From Congeria kusceri (Eukaryota > Mollusca > Bivalvia > Myida > Dreissenidae), in the NCBI GenBank assembly GCA_027627225.1, contig CM051032.1, forward strand, positions 59,912,637 through 59,976,636: a stretch of 64,000 nt of DNA. The letters are read 5' to 3'. Both the position numbers and the translations under genes were made by a program. Positions 48,301 to 56,300 of the stretch are shown piece after piece. Every line of letters begins with the position of its first letter. Positions within the stretch are counted from its first letter, which is position 1. The notes under the pieces were generated by a model. That model had not been told where the DNA came from, searched no databases, and saw only the letters and a list, made by a program, of their open reading frames with translations.

Positions 48301-49606
48301 TTGCACCAAAACACGCAGGATCAGTGTTCGGTGAGTGCAGTTGTAGTTTGAAGCTACGTTACTTTTCGTTACTTTCATTGTAAATTCTCATCATTACTTT
48401 CATTGTCGCTATACATTTCTATTCTGCTTTGTCAGGTTAACTGGGTTGATATTACTACAGCCCCTTAGTAATTTCTTAAATGAAATGTTGTGCGAAAAAC
48501 TAAAAAAATAAATACTTAATTAGACGTATTTTATGCTCGCGTCCACGTCTGAATTTGGTTAAAGTTTTTATTCACAAGTCTTGTAACTTCAAAACTACAT
48601 AAGTTATTCACTTGAAACTTGGAATACATCGTTGTCATCAACTCCAGTATCAAGGGCAACATTCCCCATAACTCTGTTTTGTATTTGACAGAGTTATGCC
48701 CCTTTTTCACATAGATTTTCTGGTTAAAGTCAATATTTAAAAGTTTTGTAACTTCAATACTACAAAAGCTATTCACTTGAAACTTGGAAAATACCTTTGT
48801 CATCAACTCCAGTATCAGGGTGAACATTCCCCATAACTCTGTTTTGTATTTTGATAGAGTTATGTCCCTTTTTCACATAGATTTTCTTGTTAAAGTTTAT
48901 ATTCAAAAGTTTTGTAACTTCAAAACTACATAAGTTATTCACTTACTTGGAACTAACCTTTTTCATGAACTCTAGTATCAGGGGCAACATTACCCATAAC
49001 TCTGTTTTGTATTTTGACAGAGTAAGCCCACTTTTTACATAGGCTTTGTGGTTAAAGTTTTTGTTCCAAACATTTATAAACTATACAGGGCTTCACTTAA
49101 AAATATTGTATTTTAACACATTTATGCCCCTTTCACTATCCAAAATATGTATCAACTGAAATACTTTGAATAGTAGAGCACGCTGTCCTCTGACAGCGCT
49201 TGTTATGAATATTTTCAGCATGTTTCTTTTTACAATTTTGAAACTATGTTAATGAATAAATTAAACTGCTGTTCTCTCTGACAGTTGGGAACTACTTTTC
49301 TATGAGTATCTTTTTGTACAGGTTAGAAACTACTTTTCTGAACATTTTTCTGTTGGTATCCCTTTCAGAAGTTACTTTTCCTGGCATCTTCATAAGCACA
49401 ATGACAGATAATGACATAGTTGATGTCTGATTTCAGGTATTATGAACATGGCAGGTGCCATACCGGGGTTTATAGGCGTGTACATGGCGGGACACATCCT
49501 CGAGGCCACAAAGAGCTGGAGTGCCGTGTTTAACCAGACTGCAGGCGTTGCGGTGTTCGGCTGGATAGTGTACACAATCTTCGGAAGTGGCAAACAGATA
49601 ATATAA
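27254..49606 (+). CDS. SLC17A9: Vesicular nucleotide transporter (SLC17A9/VNUT-like), multi-exon
   Basis: Ten exon positions from 27254 to the stop at 49604-49606, all with GT-AG boundaries and matching phases (exons listed separately). The protein is an MFS anion transporter of the SLC17 family. Known members of this branch load ATP and other nucleotides into secretory vesicles, driven by membrane potential and chloride. Landmarks in order: LYSCRTVMPL (TM1), FFWGYTMTQFLGGYLSDRVGG (TM2 and loop), RVLLGVFQG (TM4), LLSWLPTYFHENFPDAKGW, VVPWVITIPSSIFGGWLAD, CCGFHNSGILVNPQDIAP and AGAIPGFIGVYMAGHIL. These match SLC17A9 better than vesicular glutamate transporters or sialin. One segment has two alternative exons. 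Introns are full of mobile elements. Confidence 0.88.
27381..27605 (+). other. Intron start before a nested transposon
   Basis: AT-rich intron, no features, up to the target duplication CTCTGCC at 27599-27605. Confidence 0.5.
27606..30039. mobile_element. CAGAG-ended element, same family as 2170-3448, hosting another element
   Basis: Left end CAGAGTTCTCGGTAACGTGA, right end ATCCTAGTGAGAACTCTG; CTCTGCC flanks both sides. The left 45 bp (TATTTGGACGCGAACTTTTC) and the right 60 bp (TCCTGGACTCC...TTTCAAAATCCTAGTGAGA) match those of 2170-3448, so this is one family. It carries a complete nested insertion at 27833-28968 and no transposase. Confidence 0.75.
27833..28968. mobile_element. CAGTG-ended element nested inside 27606-30039
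   Basis: Termini CAGTGTTTACGAAAAC and ATTTCGTAAACACTG are complementary; TAGGTA flanks both sides. Repeated CGGACA/TGGACA words (CTGGACAATTTGTCTGACGT; ATGTCCGACGTGTCCGACGT) lie just inside both ends. 1136 bp, no transposase seen. The hAT-like assignment comes from the CAGTG end only. Confidence 0.7.
30114..31215. mobile_element. hAT-like element with perfect 8-bp target duplication
   Basis: Ends CATACATGCCA and TGGCATGTATG; GGCTACAA flanks both sides (30106-30113, 31216-31223). Inside, near the right half (about 30730-31040), lies a module also found in 12780-13060 and, inverted, 8430-8700, with CAACGTCACGTTCCACACATGGAAAG. GC-rich CCCGTCCCGCGGTCCCGG sits near the left end. No transposase. 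Confidence 0.8.
31258..31535. repeat. (TA)n tracts and a short CCCTAA-rich repeat
   Basis: TA microsatellites at 31258-31276 and 31511-31533. Between them a ~180-bp unit holds CTAACCCTAACCCTAATG-like words, bounded by GGACCCAATAG and GTCCCAATAG. The telomere-like words are few and imperfect. Confidence 0.6.
31671..31720 (+). pseudogene. Decayed copy of the start of SLC17A9-like exon 3
   Basis: About 50 bp closely resemble the beginning of the exon at 31832: TTCCATCCTG..GGCCTTTTCAGAGGCTATGCAATGACACAGTTTC against TTCCGTCCTG...GCCTTTTTCTGGGGCTACACAATGACCCAGTTCC. In the right frame it still reads FRGYAMTQF (real exon FWGYTMTQF) and then hits TAA. No acceptor is visible. It looks like the relic of a tandem duplication of this exon about 160 bp upstream. 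Confidence 0.6.
31832..32051 (+). CDS. SLC17A9: SLC17A9-like exon 3 (TM2-TM4)
   Basis: A TTTCTACCAG acceptor opens a 220-bp exon: GSVLSAFFWGYTMTQFLGG, then YLSDRVGGDVVIPIAACCW and ILILSRVLLGVFQ, ending with G of a split Gly codon before GTAAGT. It covers TM2, the GG-x-L-x-D-R-x-GG MFS loop motif, TM3 and most of TM4, including the TM4 arginine (SRVLLG). It splices into either of two alternative exon-4 forms, both of which supply the rest of the Gly codon. Confidence 0.92.
32052..33473 (+). other. SLC17A9-like intron, no other gene seen
   Basis: AT-rich intron with short frames of no family character. Nothing bounded was recognised. Confidence 0.5.
33474..33573 (+). CDS. SLC17A9: SLC17A9-like exon 4, form A (alternative)
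   Basis: A GATTTGTAG acceptor opens a 100-bp exon ending GGC GG before GTGAGT. It reads (G)VYMPCITSFIGQFVTPQQ then RSSSVAFVVAGTYGG. It encodes the end of TM4, the TM4-TM5 loop and the first half of TM5. GVYxP agrees with human VNUT GVYFP, while the loop has lost the acidic residue of the usual E-R-S (here Q-Q-R-S). Enters with one base of a codon already used and leaves with two, exactly as form B (37846-37945) does. Confidence 0.85.
33574..37845 (+). other. Intron between the two alternative exons
   Basis: 4.3 kb. It holds a GGGGCATATAGT/GGAGTTATTGCCCC repeat (34240-34560) and otherwise non-repetitive AT-rich DNA. I looked for a third version of exon 4 and saw none. Intronic docking or selector sequences that could enforce exclusive choice cannot be recognised by eye. 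Confidence 0.5.
34240..34560 (+). repeat. Dispersed repeat with two ~130-bp units
   Basis: Starts CCCCATAAGGGAACTTGGGGGGCATATAGTAAGTGCATCGTC. Then TGTGGAGCATAACTCCATTAGTATTGAAG and TGATAGAGGA.A.TGAGAGGAAGTGCA.AGTACAAG occur twice. Contains GGAGTTATTGCCCCTTG, the complement of the GGGGCAATAACTC phrase found elsewhere. Confidence 0.7.
37846..37945 (+). CDS. SLC17A9: SLC17A9-like exon 4, form B (alternative)
   Basis: A CATTCCAACAG acceptor opens a 100-bp exon ending CTG GG before GTAAGG. It reads (G)FHYPAFSSLISRKIPEQE then RSLTYCVVCSGSHLG, which aligns without gaps to form A and closely to human VNUT GVYFPALTSLLSQKV...ERAFTYSIVGAGSQFG. It keeps PA, the E-R-S of the loop and the GSxxG of TM5. 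Same length and phases as form A. If spliced after form A the frame runs into TAG eight codons in, so the two forms exclude each other in a functional mRNA. Form B is the closer match to the vertebrate sequence. Confidence 0.88.
37946..38934 (+). other. SLC17A9-like intron, no other gene seen
   Basis: AT-rich intron; the 110-codon frame at 38469 has no family character. Confidence 0.45.
38935..39220 (+). mobile_element. tRNA-Asp-headed SINE, copy 2
   Basis: Same head and body as 26321-26630: AGCTAGCTAAGTTGGTAGAG, CTGTCAA, GAGTTTGAACCCC, TGTGTGGGGATT, GTAGGGCAGTTGTCAGTTAC, TAGATCGGCTAAGCTTGCCC. It is more diverged in the head and lacks a ~14-bp segment near the 3' end (GACCGCCGTGATAT). Confidence 0.85.
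39362..39566. mobile_element. Palindromic MITE, copy 3 (internally deleted)
   Basis: Left arm GAGACGTGTAGTGGGAAAAT through GGCACTTTCTGG; the right arm is shortened: GGATTAGCCTGGACGACACT joins directly where the small inner hairpin should be, and the outer terminus after GCACATGCATT is missing. Confidence 0.8.
39682..40659. mobile_element. TAGGG-ended hAT-like element, 978 bp
   Basis: Ends TAGGGATGGCAACGAATA and TATTCGTTGACATCCCTA, flanked by the perfect 8-bp duplication GTTTATTC (39674-39681, 40660-40667). Just inside both ends are dense ATTCGAATATTCG palindromes. Non-autonomous. Lies in the SLC17A9-like intron. Confidence 0.88.
41315..41388 (+). CDS. SLC17A9: SLC17A9-like exon 5 (TM5-TM6)
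   Basis: A TTGTTTCAG acceptor opens a 74-bp exon completing the GG of exon 4 and reading TLFCGSVGSLILETYGWEA then LFYFL, ending with G of a split Gly before GTAGGA. TLxxGxVGSLxLExYGW agrees with human TLLTGAVGSLLLEWYGWQS. Confidence 0.92.
41716..41878 (+). CDS. SLC17A9: SLC17A9-like exon 6 (TM6 and central loop)
   Basis: 163 bp: GLIGLLWMLSLRYFLI (end of TM6), then a cytosolic loop HRHRQKYLPILTVEKK with a proline-rich PPPPSA stretch and VPTPWVTLFFKPAF, ending TG of Trp before GTAAGC. The central loop matches in position the human VPWRRLFRKPAVW segment leading into TM7. Confidence 0.92.
42004..42100 (+). CDS. SLC17A9: SLC17A9-like exon 7 (TM7)
   Basis: 97 bp after TTGCAG: completes Trp, then SLIIGHFCENNAFYILLSW and LPTYFHENFPDAK, ending AAA before GTGAGT in phase 0. 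The LSWLPTxFxExFPDAKGW signature of SLC17A9 straddles this exon and the next. Confidence 0.93.
42672..42896 (+). pseudogene. BED-type zinc-finger fragment of a hAT transposase
   Basis: The frame ends LPPKVSSDVWKHFKRL then TSAKCNHCSTKLAYRF, followed by a stop. V-W-x-H-F and C-x2-C with spacing as in BED fingers of hAT transposases; the downstream His pair is missing, so the finger is truncated. It sits inside a hAT element with intact ends, which supports the assignment. Confidence 0.7.
42970..43936. repeat. Element with inverted ends and ~157-bp internal tandem array
   Basis: Ends TATACCCCCACAA and TTGTGGGGGTATA are complementary. Between them a unit repeats about five to six times: GATGATAACTCA..AA.GGCTTGACATATT, GGTACACATGTGTA.CATCA, TTGGTTACAAACCACTAAATTTTGACAGAGTTATGGCC. 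Nested inside the hAT element. Confidence 0.8.
43976..45820. mobile_element. CAGTGCTCC-ended insertion nested in the hAT element
   Basis: Ends CAGTGCTCCAGCTAGG and CCTGGCTGGAGCACTG are complementary with one mismatch. Just inside the left end is a GC-rich block (CTGCCGCCCTCGACCCCAGC...). No target duplication was found and no transposase. The 90-codon frame at 43978 begins within the terminal repeat and is not supported as a gene. Confidence 0.6.
46571..47210 (+). repeat. 50-bp minisatellite, 13 units, abutting a splice acceptor
   Basis: Thirteen head-to-tail units beginning TGCTATGTCGTGCCATTTTG and ending GTATCACTGATATCCACTGGG. Twelve are 50 bp; the tenth (47021-47060) is 40 bp by loss of GATATCCACT-like sequence. 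The last unit ends CACTGG and is followed directly by TTGCAG, the acceptor of exon 8. The array therefore forms the whole branch-point region. Open frames across it are by-products. Confidence 0.95.
47216..47303 (+). CDS. SLC17A9: SLC17A9-like exon 8 (TM8)
   Basis: 88 bp: GWVFNVVPWVITIPSSIFGG then WLADLMITK and G of a split Gly before GTAATC. Very close to human GWIFNVVPWLVAIPASLFSGFLSDHLI. The acceptor is GGTTGCAG with a poor pyrimidine tract because a minisatellite runs up to it. Confidence 0.93.
47612..47646 (+). CDS. SLC17A9: SLC17A9-like exon 9 (35-bp microexon)
   Basis: A TTTATTTTCAG acceptor opens 35 bp: completes Gly, then CSVTFVRKFMN, ending AAT before GTGAGT. It matches the short VRKLMQ loop of the human protein. 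Its small size makes it easy to miss, but the phases of exons 8 and 10 require it. Confidence 0.85.
47647..48158 (+). other. SLC17A9-like intron
   Basis: AT-rich intron, nothing recognised. Confidence 0.5.
48159..48330 (+). CDS. SLC17A9: SLC17A9-like exon 10 (TM9-TM10)
   Basis: 172 bp after TATTTTAG: TITMLGTAFFLVLISYTSSY, SGALTCMAFAVACCGFHNSG, ILVNPQDIAPKHAGSVF, then G of split Gly before GTGAGT. The HNSGILVNPQDIAPxxAGxxFG stretch is the strongest single family signature (human FNHSGISVNIQDLAPSCAGFLFG). Confidence 0.94.
48540..49150 (-). repeat. ~180-bp tandem repeat, three to four units
   Basis: Units share TTTTGTAACTTCAAAACTACA.AAGTTATTCACTTGAAACTTGG, CATCAACTCCAGTATCA.GG..AACATTCCCCATAACTCTG and GA.AGAGTTATGCCCCTTTTTCACATAGATTTTCTGGTTAAAGT. 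The minus-strand open frame at 48531-48827 follows the repeat. Confidence 0.8.
49437..49606 (+). CDS. SLC17A9: SLC17A9-like exon 11, C-terminus and stop
   Basis: A GATTTCAG acceptor opens 170 bp: completes Gly, IMNMAGAIPGFIGVYMAGHI, LEATKSWSAVFNQTAGVAVF, then GWIVYTIFGSGKQII and TAA at 49604-49606. It covers TM11-TM12. Human counterpart: VANTAGALAGVVGVCLGGYLMETTGSWTCLFNLVA. The cytosolic tail is shorter than in human. Confidence 0.93.
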
Positions 49607-50352
49607 CTCGGCTATTTTGTTAAAATGGTTGAAACTAATGAGCCACATATAAATGTTTTCGAAGAAATAACTGCTGTTTGAAAACTTGGTAAAAATAGTG
49701 CCATATATAGATAAGTCGAAGCGCGATGCTGCGAATCGCGATACTATGAAATGACGGTATACTTTGAATTAGTCTGCAGGTCCCGTCCGTTTTCCTTATA
49801 TGTTTAACTATGAAAAGATGATAGTACGAATTTGTGATATAACGAAAGATCCGTTACTACAAACAAATTTTCCAGTCCCATCATAATTTCTGCATTGAAA
49901 TGTAAACGAGATACTACGAATCATATTGTCACAGAGACGTTTCACACCTTCTCGATGAAGATTTCACACATCAGCCCATTCAGACATCAAGTCAGTTTGT
50001 TTGCAACAAGGACAAAGAGAGTTGTTAATAGGTTTAGTTAATACCATTATAAGCCACTTTAAACAATGCTGTGTCAGACTATTTGCGTTTGACTAAATGA
50101 TTTTCGTGTTTTCCGATAATATTTCATTGCGAATTCGCCGATTGGGCGCAGATTGTATGCTTCAAGTATTTTTTCCATAATGCAAATACATAACACAAGT
50201 TTATTGTCAAACGTAATTAGTTCAGTAAGTGCGCTTATGTTCGTCAACACTACGAAATGATGCAAAGTAACACTGAATGTAAGAATATTACGTTATTACT
50301 GTAATTTCCTAACGATGCAATACTACGACAAATGAGATGCTGCGTACAAAAT
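49607..50352 (+). other. 3' flank of the transporter with repeat-like sequence
   Basis: 3' UTR presumably begins here. GCGCGATGCTGCGAATCGCGATACTA near 49720 and TAGTATCGCG near 50838 are inverted with respect to each other and may bound a decayed element. Candidate AATAAA signals occur near 50608 in AT-rich sequence; I cannot choose one. Confidence 0.4.
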
Positions 50353-50821
50353 CTATGTCACCCCAGGGGTGTGGAAATATCAAAATCTATGCCACCCCAG
50401 GGGTGTGGAAATATCAAAATCTATGCCACCCCAGGGGTGTGGAAATATCAAAATCTATGCCACCCCAGGGGTGTGGAAATATCAAAATTGTTTACTTGTC
50501 CATGGAGAAGTTTAGAAAAAAAATCTACTTGTCCGCAAGCAACAGTCACTTGTCCAAATAAAAATATAGTTTTATTCCAGGTCTTCCTGATATATGTTTT
50601 CCTTAAATAATAAATAAAACACAATTTGTTGTTCAAATGTATAAGTATATAATATGATCATATTATATTTAATAATATTTTTTATAAACTTCGAACTTGT
50701 ACATCAGGTTCACACTGTGAAATTGTACTTGTCCTTGGACAAGTAGACAGGAAAAATTTACTGGTCTAACAGTAAAATTACCCGCGTCGGACAAGTCTGG
50801 CATAGGATTTCCACAGTCCTG
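50353..50821. repeat. 34-bp tandem (4 units) at the left end of a CAGGG-ended element
   Basis: Four identical-length units (50353-50488) each contain CACCCCAGGGGTGTGGAAAT. The right end at 50804-50821 reads AGGATTTCCACAGTCCTG, complementary to CAGGGGTGTGGAAAT with few mismatches. So the left terminus of a small element appears to have been amplified together with a few flanking bases. CTTGTCC and GGACAAGT words repeat inside. The open frames across it are by-products. Confidence 0.7.
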
Positions 50822-50860
50822 CTCCCATTACTATTTGTAGTATCGCGTTTCAACTGTATT

Positions 50861-52222
50861 TGTTTTATCACAGTTATTTTATGGTGCAACATTTATTTAA
50901 TAAATTACTTCTCTGGGTTATTATATATTATAAGATATTTTTGTTAAGAGTTCAACATTTTAAATGAATTTTGTATCTGTTGACTGATCTGGCAGCATTG
51001 TTTTAGACTGAAACTCCCTTTTAAATAGGACAGTCATCTGCAATCCACAGTGCTTTAATGTTACAGTGTCCATATTGTGGTTTGCATTTTAATTCTTTTC
51101 AGTACTGGTGCTTTTACCAATATGTCCTCTTGCCATGTTTTAAAATGTGAATCTTGCAATAATTCATAAATTATACACAGTGTCTGGGAAAGGATTTTTC
51201 CATTTGCGATAATTTCTCATCTCCACAAAAATCTATGTGATTTTAAAAAAATCTATGGGATTTGCTCTGATTTTTTTAGGATTTACAGCAATTTCATTTT
51301 GTGAAAGTCAAACTTGACACTCTACGTGTATGAAAGCAACCATGAAGCTGAAATGTCTATGTTTCAGGAAATATGATTTATGTTCAGATAACATCTCATC
51401 GCATAGTGACAAAACTGCAAAGCAGACCAAGCATTTTGTATTGTACTGCAGCATTTTTTCTATCCATACTCGAAAATGTTGTTGCGACGTCAAATCGCAT
51501 CGATAAACATTTCTATACGATTGTTCTGAATTATATGCGCAAATATCGCATTTCGCATGGGTTTCCCAGTCACTGTATACTGTAGTTTTCATGGTAACAG
51601 TCCCTTTGACTTTTGTATGCAAAATGCATAACTCTGGTCATATTGACTGGCCACTCTATGATTCATTCATGCATAAAGTTTCTCATGTTTAGGAGATCTT
51701 CAAATATAAATGATAATTTATTTGTATGCTTACAACACTTGATCTTCTCATGATATGAAAGTTCCCGAGATATTTTTTTGGAAAAAATATATGTCTAGAA
51801 TGTAGAAGTTTCTTTTAGCCTATTATATTATTCTCAATCTTTGTATAATTTTAATTTCAACTTTTGCCTTCATATGTTTTTTTTCTCGCGAAAAAAGGAG
51901 AATAAGTTATGTATTGCATAGTTATTATGATTGGTATATTATCACAGATCTCCCAATATTAAGAATTGATGCCAGTGTAGTAGACAAATCATATGTGAAC
52001 ATCTTGGCATAATGCCAAGTGAGTTAATATCGGTCAGTGTGATATATTAAACACGTTGTAATCTTTGGATATTTGAGAATTGGAAAGTGATTTTGTTTGA
52101 ATTTGAGTCAGTAACTAATCCGTGCATTAATATGTGTACTATGGACTAATCCATGCATTAATATGTGTACTATGTACACTGTGTACAGTGCTAATTCCTT
52201 GTGTTGATACAAAACATCATTT
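50861..52222. other. Intergenic, no gene seen
   Basis: AT-rich. Overlapping frames on both strands near 51308-51622 have no recognisable family character. Nothing else seen. Confidence 0.4.
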
Positions 52223-52268
52223 GAGGCGTGTCCTGGTAAAACCGGGCTTAATGGATGTGCGTGAAATA
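52223..52268 (+). mobile_element. Palindromic MITE, copy 4 (left-end fragment)
   Basis: GAGGCGTGTCCTGGTAAAAC followed by CGGGCTTAATGGATGTGCGT matches the first ~45 bp of the MITE at 94-354; the rest is missing. Confidence 0.75.
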
Positions 52269-52369
52269 TTTGCCCTGATGAAATCCTGCTGTTCACGCTA
52301 CTTTAAGTAGCAAAGATTTCTAAATGCACATAAATGTGTGTTATCCATTGGCCATATTCCAGAAACACC

Positions 52370-52681
52370 TTAAGTTTATAAATACCAGTGATTCCAATTA
52401 CAGTTAAGTAAATAGTAGTTAATAATAAGATGATAATTGATGAACACTTAAGTTTATAAATACCAGTGATTCCAATTACAGTTAAGTAAATAGTAGTTAA
52501 TAATAAGATGATAATTGATGAACACTTAAGTTTATAAATACCAGTGATTCCAATTACAGTTAAGTAAATAGTAGTTAATAATAAGATGATAATTGATGAA
52601 CACTTAAGTTTATAAATACCAGTGATTCCAATTACAGTTAAGTAAATAGTAGTTAATAATAAGATGATAATTGATGAACAC
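52370..52681 (+). repeat. 78-bp minisatellite, four near-identical units
   Basis: Units start at 52370, 52448, 52526 and 52604 with TTAAGTTTATAAATACCAGT and end GATAATTGATGAACAC. I see essentially no differences between units, so the expansion is recent or recently homogenised. Confidence 0.93.
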
Positions 52682-53074
52682 TAAGCAGAATTTCATGTAC
52701 ACATGGAATAAAATGTTATAGAAAAATGACGATTTTAAGGTAAGGATAAGATTTCCCTTACGATGTTTCTGGAATACGAACTCATATGTGTAATGGTGAA
52801 ATCATTTGACATGTGTTGGTATTCTTTCATTCTAACTTCACGAGTATTTATTACATAACATATATTATATTTGTGTTTGTGGTGTAAAAAGATACATAGA
52901 TCGTCATCATGTTTGTTTTCTAAGTGTTTGTTTGTATCTTGTATTGTACAAATGGAGGGACATTTTTGTGGGACAATCAACATAGACTAGAAAGACTATG
53001 CCATAGCATTGTGATTGTGCAGTTGTGCTGTACATATAACAGTAAGTGCTTACATGCATGAATTTTAAGGTAAA

Positions 53075-53327
53075 CTGACATTAGCCCCTCAGACATGACC
53101 CCTTCCGCAAATAACATTGGCGGACATTAACCCTTTCAGTTATTTCCAGGGCGGACAATAGCCGCTTCCTGATTTTTTTAACCTGGACATTATCCCTTTT
53201 CAACTATGACAATATTCCATTCCAAACAATTCATCGGTTCCCTACAAAAATATACAGTGGGTTTATTGTCGATATAGCGAAGTAGATACTGTCCGCCTGT
53301 GCAAAAATTGCAAGGGGCTAATGTCAG
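53075..53327. repeat. Small element with perfect 15-bp inverted ends
   Basis: CTGACATTAGCCCCT at the left and its exact complement AGGGGCTAATGTCAG at the right, 223 bp apart. Further GGACATTA.CCC and GGACAATA.CC words repeat inside. No clear target duplication. Confidence 0.6.
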
Positions 53328-56300
53328 AATTAACACTTTTTCAGGAAGGGGATATTGTCCAAGGAGCTAATGTCCTAGACTCGCATTTTAACTACGCAAC
53401 CATGACAATTTGTTTTCTTTTGAATGAAAAAGTAAATACAGAATTTCTGTCAAACATTATTAAATAAATAAACACATTATTTTCTAAACTGTGAATCAAA
53501 AGAATGTATCATTCCTAAAATATGGAATTAGTTACATGCAAATATATTACTTTTATTGTCTTGAAATACAGATTTTACACAATTTTACAAATATTATTTT
53601 CTAAGATTGACTTAAATGTAATTGTAAACAATGTTTTAATTATTTGTAAACATGGTTATGTGTTTTGAATTGTAAATTATATATATTTTGTTAAAAGATT
53701 AGTTTTAAAATACATATTTAAAGTTGCCTGGCTTTGTTTTATTGTTAACATATACAAATATGTAGACAACTTATATATGGGTATCAAACAAGAATAATAT
53801 CATTTATTTATAAAAGTATTTACTGTATTACCTTTTGACTTATTTCAACATCTGATAATAGAATAAAACCAGTTAATCCAAGTATATAACAGTCTGGCAG
53901 AAAGTACCAGTACAGTTGATCCTTTTCATTCCTGCTACATCTTCTGTCAAACAAAATGACCAAAATATTTGAGTACATCCAAAAATAAAGTACTGACGTT
54001 CAAGTTTTTTTGTTTCAATGACTTTCAGGTGATGGGTTACCTTCGTAAAACTTTTACGACATGTTCCAACTGTGGTTCTCACATCTTGCTTCACAAAATG
54101 GGGAAGAAACATTACATATCGCATCAACACTGTTGTCCTGAAAGTCCTATGACACATGTTCAGCTTCTGCACTGTCTAGAGTTTTATTTTTATTGTGAGA
54201 GTTATCGCCCTCCATTTTATCTAGTCCTGAACCATGCCACATTGAGATGGGATTAACTGGCTACAAGCTCCATTAATGAATCATAATGGTTTGTAAAAGT
54301 TTAATAGCATGTTCAGAGATAGAAGTAAAACGTTAACAACAGACGTCAAGGATGGACAACTGACGGCCATGTTATTTAGCGACTCAAAACAATTTGAGAA
54401 AATGTCATCCGTGGAACATTTCTGTGATATTATTTCAAAATCCAGCAAGTGGTTTCAGAAAGGTTTTTCAAAGTTTTCAATATAGTCACATAAAGAAAAC
54501 TGCTCTGGCCCATGGCAGTTATGTTTTTTTAACGAATCAAAATAATTTGAAGGCATTTGGTAGAGGTTTACCCAAGGAACATTTCTGTTAAACTATTCCA
54601 AAATACAGCAAATATTTTAGGCGTTTGTTTGCAATGGCAGGCAGAGTTTTTCATATATTAAAGGAATGTGGTAAAGGGACAGTCCAGCATAGTTAGGTTG
54701 ATTTATCCAAACTATTTATAATAAGATAACAGTCCTCTTTAAAATGAAATCCAATATATATAATTTTGACAGTGATTTTCATTGGCTTATACTTTGTGAA
54801 GATTTTGTTTGCTAACTTTGTCTTGAAAACATATTCAACGTAGAATCTTAATACACAATAATGATTGTCAATCTCACCTGCACAGTAGCAGCAAATAATT
54901 AAAAAATATCTAAAAAATGCCTTGGCTTTCACAATTTCCTTTTCTTCAACAACTGTTTGGAGATTTCTATTTTCACCATAAAAATGTTGCGGTTTAGTAC
55001 ATCTGACTGGCTACTCATCGCTGACTTGAGATCATAAATACATTCGAGGTTATCAATCCCTCATATACCGCGGGTGTCTTCTGTAAACTCATACAGGTGA
55101 CACATACTGCAGTTGTTGACTAAAAGTTACTGATTTTGTCTGTTAGTAATGAAATTGCAAGTGATAAGTAAAGTACAAATAAAGTTAATGTTGTTTAAAA
55201 CATGCACGGACGCACAAAAACTAATTTGTCCATATCCATTGTATTATACACCACAAAACAAGGTAAAAAAACTACCTGTATACTAATGATGAATACAGAA
55301 TTTGGAGGTAAATATCGCCAACAAAGCTCGGAATTAGAATATGTGTTGAGAACGAAACTCTTCATCTCAGTTCATAAGCTCCACCAAAATCTTGTTCAAT
55401 TTCATCTGGTATTGTTCATCACACCACACTCAGTTCCACAAATTTAGATCATAATTTTTTTTTTAAGTCAAACAGACCTGAAAAGTTTGCTGTCAGTAAA
55501 ATGTTGCATCTGCAAGGTACATATATTGTGATCTTTCTATTTAGAGTTTTGTACATGATCCAAGAACTAGTTCATCTGTTTATTTGAAAAGGACTCCAAT
55601 TACCACCTTCTCCTTAATAGAATATTATGAGTGCCCCAAACACATATCATTCACTGATTATAACCAAGGCTTTTATGTATCAAGTCGACATGCTCAAGAA
55701 TTCAAATCAAATGTGATTAAAAGATGAAAATCCATTCAAGGTATGCAGTACCATGAGTTATTAAAACATAATTATACCGGTATATCAGTATGTGAGAAAA
55801 GGTATAGGGTGTTACACCCTAACTGAAATCATTGGAGATAGTAATTCAAATACAAAATTTTAAGATCTGGAGTACCAATTTCAAGGGAAAAAAACACTGT
55901 TCAAAATGTACTCTTGAAAATCAATTCAATCTATCAAAGGAACCAAAGTTGCTTACAATCCAAAAAGACAGCATTAACATGAATTGACTCAAACTATTCA
56001 AATAAAATGTGTGCAAGCAGATATTTTATTTTTGGTTTACATGAAAGTGTATTTTAATGCTATTGTAAGTGTAATACATGTTTTCAAATTATCGACAAAA
56101 AGCATTACAAATGCTTTATAATTTTATCCATTTCAATTGATGTTGTTCATAAACAACACATAACACACTAGTATGTGAAGTTGGAGTAAGACGTCAAACA
56201 TAGAATAAACTGTTTTATTATAGCAATGTTTTATATGCAGTTTACCATTTGTAATTTAAGAATTTTTCATAGTAATATGTACAATAAACACCTGCAGATA

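Noticed and set aside
50332..50610. Two overlapping repeat-peptide frames
   Set aside because: They arise from four 34-bp units read in different frames.
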